A DNA stretch of 64,000 bases, taken from NCBI RefSeq assembly GCF_964019385.1, contig NC_088647.1, positions 18,150,330 to 18,214,329 of the forward strand, written 5' to 3'. Position numbers and translations under genes: made by a program. The notes under the pieces were generated by a model. The model was not told where the DNA came from and ran no database searches. It saw only the letters and a list, made by a program, of their open reading frames with translations. Shown piece after piece: positions 58,809 through 64,000 of this stretch. The DNA is from Sycon ciliatum (taxonomy: Eukaryota; Porifera; Calcarea; Leucosolenida; Sycettidae). Numbering within the stretch: the first letter of the stretch is position 1; each line of letters starts with the position of its first letter.

Positions 58809-61800
58809 TCGCAGATCCGCCTCTATCACTAATCCTCATCCGAACACAGTATTTTTTTTCGATATTAAAGTGGTTGTCAGACATTCATGTTGAAAAGAAA
58901 TGGATCTGCCGTCAGAAGGATACATACGCAGCGGAAAAAAGCTAATTTCTGCAACCTGTGCAAACAGCAGGAGCCCTTTCTGCGTGACATAAGGGACTTC
59001 GTAGATGGGATCCCAAAAGGAACTCTCAGGAAGGATAATGTTGTCATCAAAAACAGGGTTTCTCTAAGGATCGAAGCAGTGCTAATCAAAAATCAAAGAC
59101 GGCTACACAATTGGATCTTTGAATAGCCAAAACTGCTACACAAAATTACATTCTATTCACCCTTGTGTAGTATGGATTCGTTTATTGGTTCGATGATAAA
59201 CGGAACATTACGATAGTAGTTGATTTGGTGTTCCTTTCACCATTGCCAAAGTCTCGCCCCACCGTGATTCCTTGCCTGGGAAAGGAAACTCATTTCACAG
59301 CTTCCATCAAGGGAGTTTTAGTGACTTGGAAGACATTTAAAGGGATTTCCCAGTGACATTTCAAGAGCAGGAAGGGGACTGAATACATTGCTTGAATCGT
59401 TTGAATCTCACGAGCTCGTTGCAGTTTGAGTCATAGTTCTACGTGGAAAGAGCCCAAATGGAAGAACAAATTGTTGTGCATGGTTTCGATGCTAAACTAG
59501 AGTACGATAGGGACACGGTTCACGGGTTTAGGGGTGTCCTTGGTGTGCCATCTGCTCTGGAAGCAAGAATAAGATGACGAGCAGGAAGAGAGCTTTCCCA
59601 GTAAGCCATAACTGTGAAATTCCGCAGTGATACAAAATTTGTGAATAATCGATGTGGAGAAAATATCCGTAAAATAGCTATGAACTTTTTCCTACCTTGT
59701 TGCTTGACATGAGCGCGAGTTTAATTTTGTTCATAGATGCAAACTTGACTCATCAGGCAATCTTCTCCTTGGCTGTCTTCACACGGAGCTTGACTCGGGA
59801 AGATGAAGTAGAAGACACCAATGCACTGACACGCTAGCGCTTGCTGGCAAGGGCAAGTCTTCCAGCACGGCCACCAAGTCCGTTCAGCAACGCACGTCGC
59901 CAGCCAGGGACCCCTCTACTGAAGGGAGCACGTCCGCAGCTGTGGGCACGGTCGGCAATGGTGGAGCCGTGCTGCTCCAGACGGCTAACGCTACAGTCTG
60001 CTCCCCAGCAGACCCAACCCGCACCGCCACCGTCAAAGTAGCTATGGACGGCGGCAGCCAGACATCCTTCGTGGCGTACGAAGTGAAACAGCAGCTGGGT
60101 GTACCAACCCCTCAGGATGAGTTGATCTGCCTGAATCTGTTTGGTTCTCGCGAGGGCAGTGCTGCCAGCTGTGTGCAGTTCGTCCGTCTTCGCGTTCAAT
60201 GTACCGACGGCGGGGTGATCGACTTGGACTGTGTTGTGTCCAACGCTATGTGCCCACCCGTCCACAACCAGCATCCGCAGCTAGCCGCCCGGCAGCACGC
60301 GGCGCTCGAGGGTTTACCCCTGGCGGATGACAGCGCAGGCACTATCCAGATTGACGTCCTCATCGGTGCAGACTATTATTGGAAGATTGCCACCGGTGAT
60401 GTGCGGCGGAATAAGGATGGGCCGACAGCGGTAGGCACACGGCTCGGGTGGGTCCTGTCAGGGCCATCAGCCATTCCCTTGTCCAGCCACACCATGGTCC
60501 GTCCACCCAGTCTCACATGCTAGCTGCAACATTGTCCCCTCGGAGGTCGACGTGGATAAGCAGCTTCTCCATGCCGTCCAGACGTTCTGGACCTTGGAAT
60601 CCCTCGGAATAACGACCAACGAGCAAGAGGTGATGGAGACGTTTCTCCACTCCATCCAGCATGATGGACGCCGGTACATGGTCAATCTTCCATGGAGGGA
60701 GATGCACCTTGAATCGTTTGAATCTCACGAGCTCGTTGCAGTTTGAGTCACAGTTCTACGTGGTAAGAGCCCAAATGGAAGAACAAATTGTTGTGCATGG
60801 TTTCGATGCTAAACTAGTGTACGATAGGGACACGGTTCACGGGTTTAGGGTGTCCTTGGTGTGCCATCTGCTCTGGAAGCAAGAATAAGATGACGAGCAG
60901 GAAGAGAGCTTTCCCAGTAAGCCAGAACTGTGAAATTCCGCCGAGATACAAAATTTGTGAATAATCGATGAGGTGAAAATATCCGTAAAATAGCTATGAA
61001 CTTTTCCTACTTAAGTACACCAATGCAGCTGTACTTATGGTTGATGCATATAGTGGTAACACACACACCTGGCAATATGGCGGTAAATACACGCCTGCCC
61101 ATACATGCTCTCTAGGAACTAAGGATGCAAAGTTATTCTGGCACAGAGCTCTCCTTCTCACCACCACCATCATCAATTCGCGCCTGGCGCCTAGTTGATG
61201 CATGGCTGGTGGTATCCGACATAGCAGGCTGGTACACCAGGTAGCGCATGGCACATAGCAGATGACACAGCAACGGCATACATGTAGCTCGATTGCAACG
61301 TACGTTTCGTCCCCGCTGGACTCATCAGGCAATCTTCTTCTTGGCTGTCTTCACACGGAGCTTGACTCGGGAGAATGAAGTCGAAGACACCATTGCAGCT
61401 GTACTTATGGTTGATAAATATGGTGGTAAACACACACCTGGCAATATGGTGGTAAATACACGGCTGCCCACGCACGCTCTCTAGGCTGCAAAGTTAATCG
61501 AACTACATGTATGTCGTTGCTGTGTCATCTGCTATGTGCCATGCGCTACCTGATGTACCAGTCTGCTATGTCGGATACCACCAGCCATGCATCGACCAGG
61601 CGCCAGGCGCGAACTGATGATGGTGATGGTGAGAAGGAGAGCTCTGTGCCAGAATAATTTTGCAACCTGGAGAGCGTGTGCGGGCAGGCATGTATTTAGC
61701 GCCATATTGCCGGGTGTGTGTTTACCACCATCTGTATCAACCATAGATACAAACTTGTGATAATTTGTTTGCTGCGATCTCCACAATTGAGCTGATGCAC

Positions 61801-63670
61801 TGAATCACATTGCGCCGACACTCTCGTCTAAATGCACTGTGACCCTGAATGGGCTAACATCTGGTCAGCCCAGACCAGGTCCCCACACCGTCTGGCCTAT
61901 ACTGAAAGTTGAAACAACACCTGCCCATAGAGACGCGCTCTGTGTGCACGCACCCTGGGAATGGTTAGTTGCTACTGCTGTGGACATGCGAAGACCCAGT
62001 GCAAGTGCAATGGCCAGGGCCTAGGGTCCAGTGCCATGACTGTGTAGGAGTCGCCCTCGTACCTATCACTGTGTAGAGAGCGCATGCAGCAAACACATCT
62101 AAATGCTGAATGTGTATCACATGTACACATACCCGGAGCGGAGCGAGGTGTTCCATTTCGGCTGGATAGATACACGTACAGTCAACTTCGCTTAGAACGA
62201 CACTCGGCGGGGCATCAGAAAAGTGTCCTTATTCGCGAAGTGTCGTTATACCCGAAGTCTCATTATATGTGTTACAGCTGGATGGGACTTTGCTCTGGGC
62301 ATAGAAATGCTGTCGTTATTCGCGAATTGTCGTTATATCCGCAGTCGTTATTAGCGAAGTTGACTGGACACATGGAAAAGCAGAGCACATTTTCCGAACC
62401 CTGACCAGGATTTGTAGACATAGTACCGCATACATACACATGGCTACAAGGTCAGCGTATCCGGCTGCGGACACATTTTCTCAGATTGCAATGTTCGCAA
62501 CAGTACATGCAGAGGTTCGAATGCAGCAGTGCATGAGACTGCATGCAGATGTTTGACTGAAAACAGCACATTGCAGCATACGGCGAACAGGGATTTGGCT
62601 ATATACTCTATGCAGTCCACGACGGCATACAGAGGTTTGACTGCGCAGTCAGTGGATGACTGCATTCCGATGCTTAGTTGCATACAGTACATGACTGCAT
62701 ATAGATACTGGACTGCATACAGGACATGACTGCATACAGAGGTTGGACTGTATACAGTAATGACTGCATACAGATACTAGACTGTATACAGGACATGACT
62801 GTATACAGCACACGACTGCATACAGAGTTTGGACTGTATACAGGACATGACTGCATACAGAGTTTGGACTGTATACAGGACATGACTGCATACAGAGGTT
62901 GAACTGTATACAGCAAGTGGATAACTGCACACAGTGGTACAACTGTAGTAGTGCACAGCTGCATACAGCACAATACTGCAGAACATAATTAATTTCCTGT
63001 AATACAGTAGTAACCATTGGAAGTACTTTGAAGCATTGTTGCCCTACCTTGTTGTAGATGATCTCTACCAAACCGTTCACCAGCTCTTCTGAGTTTATTG
63101 GCAACTCATAAATCTCCGCAGCAAGTGCCTTGAAATTACGTGGAGTCAAATTGTTCAGGATCGTCGTTGCCTGAGCGAGTACAATCTGAAACAAGATCAA
63201 GATCAGAATTGATGTTTTGACCAAGAGAACAGCGAGCAACAAACTATACAATCTCATTAACTGTCGCAAACTGCTAAACAGCAAGGCGCGCCTGAAAAAA
63301 GACCAGGAACTAAGCCTTTGGTGACGGGAAGGCACTGATAAGAACTCGAAAGGAGCCCACCCCAATGCGCCGCCCTGGTATCCGAAGGTCAGTTTTCTGG
63401 AAGAAACAGGTCAAAGATGAAGTTGGTCAACTTTGGTCAATCGAAAAGCAACGTGAAGAAAAAATTAAAAAAAGAAGCCAGGTTTGATTCAAATCGGAAA
63501 TGTGGCCGTGCCTGATGATGTTTGGGGTCATTATAGATAATACTTCGAAGTAGATATCGACTCTTTGAGCCTCGCCGCATGCGCATCACCTGATTAGGAA
63601 ATCGGGACAGAGCGGGTTCATTCGGAACTCAATAAGGTCAAATCCTCGATTTCCCAACAGGGCGATAGAG

Positions 63671-63749
<79 letters not shown>

Positions 63750-64000
63750 GAGGAGGAGGAGGAGGAGGAGGAGGGGTACATTTTCATCGAACCTTACCTT
63801 GACATGCTGCTTCAATGTGCTGCTATCAGTCTCAGTGGATGTTACCATGAGTTGCTGTGGACTGCCTTGCAAGTGCCTGTTGCCAATCATAGCTGAGACA
63901 CTGTAGCGACCAGCTTGTATTCGACCAAGACCAACCTCTATACGTCCAGGTAATGATTCAAAGACGTGACTCACAACTGGAAAATGATCCTCGTCAATAT
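52490..64000 (-). CDS. Filamin-repeat plus MIF4G-domain protein (eIF4G-like), partial
   Basis: Minus-strand exons: 63798-64000 (open at the edge), 63048-63185, 58589-58645, 58303-58449, 57334-57573 and 55980-56093, with a probable further exon at about 52490-52629. The first six are all phase 0 with GT/AG boundaries and join without a gap. Exons 2-6 encode 232 residues covering most of the MIF4G domain of eIF4G: ILNNLTPRNFKAL, IIYNKAICEPTYCKLYARIC, LRKVMLSKCQKDFEE, RWLGNIQLIGELFKLQIVTQ, LDHERAR, ARIRLMLQDLVDERK. This alpha-helical domain binds eIF4A and RNA in eIF4G. The exon before it encodes a filamin-type immunoglobulin repeat (RYSVSAMIGNRHLQGSPQQL). Filamin repeats are not a normal part of eIF4G, so this is either a new architecture or two genes. 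The MIF4G identity is firm; the fusion is inferred from phase and spacing. Confidence 0.75.
52744..52860. repeat. (CA)n microsatellite
   Basis: CA units with AAACAC and GCATGCATAC interruptions. Separated by about 50 bp from the TG array at 52908-52940. Confidence 0.95.
52908..52940. repeat. (TG)n array at the 5' end of the truncated LINE copy
   Basis: About 16 TG units, directly followed by LINE coding sequence. Confidence 0.95.
52941..53166 (+). mobile_element. 5'-truncated LINE relative, copy 2
   Basis: Begins within finger 3 of the LINE C-terminus (VPGFRRHKC), continues through finger 4 (CSRCSRQFRRQSDLSRHLRFC) to a stop, a roughly 50-bp 3' UTR and (TAG)6, then (TG)n. Same order and tail type as the full copy at 23372-27338, but the protein is diverged, so it is a different subfamily. 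Confidence 0.85.
53167..53221. repeat. (TG)n array between LINE copies 2 and 3
   Basis: About 27 TG units with one CG interruption. It is both the 3' flank of copy 2 and the 5' flank of copy 3. Confidence 0.95.
53222..53526 (+). mobile_element. 5'-truncated LINE relative, copy 3, with (ACAGG)n tail
   Basis: Starts right after (TG)n and encodes two fingers, CDRCGRCFRGVRGRGRHRC and a shortened CICGKWMRLPVHLERHRASC. After the coding end comes a short 3' UTR and an ACAGG repeat (about 4 units), then (TG)n. The tail unit differs from the TAG tail of the other copies. Confidence 0.75.
53527..53575. repeat. (TG)n array downstream of LINE copy 3
   Basis: About 23 TG units with ATG and CGCG interruptions. 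Confidence 0.95.
54104..54210. repeat. (CA)n microsatellite
   Basis: About 50 CA units with one G interruption. Confidence 0.95.
54594..54913. mobile_element. Foldback element of the AAGAGTACATAACC family, copy 2
   Basis: Same outer TIR as 50827-51127 (CAAGAGTACATAACCCCCC through GTGTGCAAC), flanked by exact 7-bp TTTTTAC (54587-54593 and 54914-54920). The inner arms (GTGCTGTCCCGACAGAATTT, GACGTCA) are unrelated to those of copy 1. It lies inside the right TIR of the element at 53664-54926. Confidence 0.85.
54983..55473. mobile_element. Mariner/pogo-like MITE
   Basis: TIR CAGGTCCTCCCTCGTTA perfect at both ends, with TA on both sides. Internal TTATAACG and ACTAACGG motifs repeat. About 491 bp. 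Confidence 0.9.
55474..55859. other. Intron of the MIF4G gene, no exon seen
   Basis: No recognisable coding segment between the MITE and the GT array. Confidence 0.35.
55860..55955. repeat. Compound (GT)n(GA)n microsatellite
   Basis: GT to about 55911, then GA to 55955. Ends about 25 bp from the donor of MIF4G exon 5. Confidence 0.95.
55980..56093 (-). CDS. MIF4G exon 5
   Basis: 38 codons, SRIDNYFHYIEKIMKHAGNK to MLQDLVDERK, matching eIF4G RMDQYFxxMEKI...RIRFMLQDVLDLR. Acceptor ATTGTAG, donor AAG|GTATGT, phase 0. Confidence 0.9.
56094..57333. other. Intron between MIF4G exons 4 and 5
   Basis: GT/AG bounded. Short T-rich patch at 56350-56373. No exon or clear element. Confidence 0.5.
57334..57573 (-). 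CDS. MIF4G exon 4
   Basis: 80 codons. Contains the core eIF4G signature KRWLGNIQLIGELFKL, then HECLVKLL and LDHERAR. Acceptor TATGCAG, donor CGT|GTAAGG. Confidence 0.9.
57673..57745 (-). repeat. tRNA-derived SINE head (or tRNA pseudogene)
   Basis: Minus strand. A box TAGCTCAGTGG and B box GGTTCGAGTCC match consensus. A 5-bp anticodon stem (TCGCT/AGCGA) and a partial acceptor stem (CACCA/TGGTG) can form. Position 33 is G, not the near-invariant T, and the T stem has one mismatch, so it is not a functional tRNA. A T-rich body follows to about 57600. It sits about 100 bp upstream of the MIF4G exon 4 acceptor. Confidence 0.7.
58031..58277. mobile_element. Foldback element next to a splice donor
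   Basis: Arms 58031-58099 and 58207-58277 are inverted copies (GGACCAAGGAACTACAAGTT...TAACACCACCAGTTACT) with few mismatches. The right arm ends about 25 bp from the donor of MIF4G exon 3. The transcript would form a roughly 69-bp stem there. Confidence 0.85.
58303..58449 (-). CDS. MIF4G exon 3
   Basis: 49 codons, beginning TLQVPADAGNTVTLRKVMLS. LRKVMLSKCQKDFE matches eIF4G FRKLLLNRCQKEFE. Donor ACG|GTATGT. Confidence 0.85.
58589..58645 (-). CDS. MIF4G exon 2
   Basis: A 19-codon exon, AICEPTYCKLYARICKRVQ, matching eIF4G AISEPNFSVAYANMCR. Acceptor CACCGCAG, donor CAA|GTAAGT. Confidence 0.85.
58697..58806. repeat. (GA)n/(GATA)n microsatellite
   Basis: GA runs separated by a short GATA run at 58734-58750. 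CAGAGT(T/C)GCAGAT flanks the second GA run on both sides, a local duplication. Confidence 0.9.
58807..59390. other. Intron sequence, no gene seen
   Basis: A 79-codon plus-strand frame at 58887-59126 (LCKQQEPFLRDIRDFVDGIP) looks protein-like but is not recognised and has no supporting splice sites. Confidence 0.3.
59391..59693. repeat. Direct repeat A, copy 1
   Basis: Matches 60708-61011 at high identity, beginning CTTGAATCGTTTGAATCTCA and ending near AAATAGCTATGAACTTTT. Brackets the BEL/Pao fragment. Confidence 0.85.
59750..59828. repeat. Module M, copy 1 (sister at 61318-61396)
   Basis: GACTCATCAGGCAATCTTCT through GCTGTCTTCACACGGAGCTT to GAAGACACCA is shared by both. Confidence 0.8.
59840..60707 (+). 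mobile_element. BEL/Pao LTR-retrotransposon fossil fragment
   Basis: Contains a protease-type region (VAMDGGSQTSFV, DVLIGADYYWKI, GTRLGWVLSGP) and the start of a reverse-transcriptase region (RRYMVNLPWREM), in the order known for BEL/Pao. Neither LTRs nor the rest of pol are present. It is a broken internal piece with at least two or three breaks, flanked by direct repeat A. The host gene runs on the other strand. Confidence 0.85.
60708..61011. repeat. Direct repeat A, copy 2
   Basis: Second copy of the roughly 300-bp unit at 59391-59693, starting directly at the right end of the BEL/Pao fragment. Confidence 0.85.
61013..61746. mobile_element. Foldback structure of roughly 260-bp inverted arms
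   Basis: Left arm about 61029-61287 and right arm about 61499-61746 are inverted copies (GCACAGAGCTCTCCTTCTCA, GGTGGTATCCGACATAGCAG, GCGCATGGCACATAGCAG). The centre holds module M copy 2 and a second, direct partial copy of the arm start (61396-61495). Confidence 0.8.
61747..62178. other. Intron sequence, no gene seen
   Basis: No recognisable exon or element. Confidence 0.3.
62179..62366. mobile_element. Pogo-like MITE
   Basis: TIR CAGTCAACTTCGCT at both ends. Left flank TA; right flank GA. Internal TCGTTAT and CGCGAA motifs repeat. About 188 bp. Confidence 0.75.
62510..62975. repeat. Degenerate minisatellite of ACTGCATACAG units
   Basis: Tandem, variable units of about 16 and 33 bp (GACATGACTGCATACAGAG, TTGGACTGTATACAG). 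It makes a long minus-strand frame rich in MQS/CIQ that is not a gene. Confidence 0.85.
63048..63185 (-). CDS. MIF4G exon 1
   Basis: Acceptor GTTTCAG, phase 0. Encodes IVLAQATTILNNLTPRNFKA and ends EIIYNK, matching eIF4G VRSILNKLTPxxF...LIFEK. Donor AAG|GTAGGG. Confidence 0.85.
63186..63674. other. Intron between the filamin exon and MIF4G exon 1
   Basis: With the AG array this makes a 612-bp intron (63186-63797). No intervening stop or start exon recognised. Confidence 0.5.
63675..63775. repeat. (GA)n(GGA)n microsatellite
   Basis: About 35 GA units, then about 9 GGA units. Ends about 22 bp from the donor of the filamin exon. Confidence 0.95.
63798..64000 (-). CDS. Filamin-type repeat exon
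   Basis: Open to the window edge. Encodes the C-terminal half of a filamin/ABP280 repeat: LGRIQAGRYSVSAMIGNRHL then QGSPQQLMV. Ends KQHVK at CAAG|GTAAGG, phase 0. Such repeats occur in filamins and TRIM-NHL proteins. Confidence 0.75.

Noticed and set aside
62649-63365. 238-codon minus-strand frame with MQS/CIQ repeats
   Set aside because: It runs through the ACTGCATACAG minisatellite and across a real splice site of MIF4G exon 1.

Overview
The window looks like nuclear DNA of a metazoan, probably a marine invertebrate; I cannot place the species. Coding sequence is split into short exons with canonical GT/AG boundaries and consistent phases. The long introns and spacers are full of dinucleotide arrays, minisatellites, foldback elements and small terminal-inverted-repeat (TIR) transposons. 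The three best genes match animal families: espin, NDNF and the eIF4G middle domain. There is no bacterial-style gene packing, CRISPR array or rRNA.

Layout. 1-1.14 kb: first exon of a probable secreted protein (minus strand) with a TATA box. 1.14-16.6 kb: no recognisable gene; TIR elements, including an 867-bp near-perfect palindrome at TTAA, and simple repeats. 16.7-35.5 kb: an espin-like ankyrin-repeat gene (minus strand), nine exons joined in frame, 721 residues, with the 3' end not found. Its introns hold an intact RTE-like LINE (23.4-27.3 kb, opposite strand), a roughly 60-unit 30-bp minisatellite, and several TIR elements. 35.5-46 kb: spacer with TIR elements and two weak exon candidates. 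46.2-50.2 kb: a complete four-exon NDNF homologue (plus strand, 615 residues). 50.2-52.4 kb: TIR elements and hairpins. 52.5-64.0 kb: a minus-strand gene whose exons rebuild most of an eIF4G-type MIF4G domain. The exon before them is a filamin-type repeat, spliced in the same phase. The gene runs off the right edge. Its introns hold two 5'-truncated LINE relatives, a tRNA-derived SINE, a BEL/Pao fossil fragment, foldbacks and minisatellites.

How the parts relate. The three genes are probably unrelated in function: espin-like is an actin-bundle or scaffold protein, NDNF is a secreted or surface FN3 protein, and MIF4G-filamin is an RNA or translation-linked scaffold. The common theme is repeats pressed against splice sites. 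Examples are a CT microsatellite ending at an espin acceptor, a minisatellite starting about 6 bp from another acceptor, a TIR element about 18 bp from a third, and a 69-bp hairpin just after a MIF4G-gene donor. The most notable signals are three LINE-family copies that all begin at, and two of which end in, (TG)n arrays in the same orientation; the filamin-MIF4G exon arrangement; an NDNF protein with a GPI-signal-like C-terminus; and a two-copy foldback family with matching 7-bp target duplications but unrelated inner arms.
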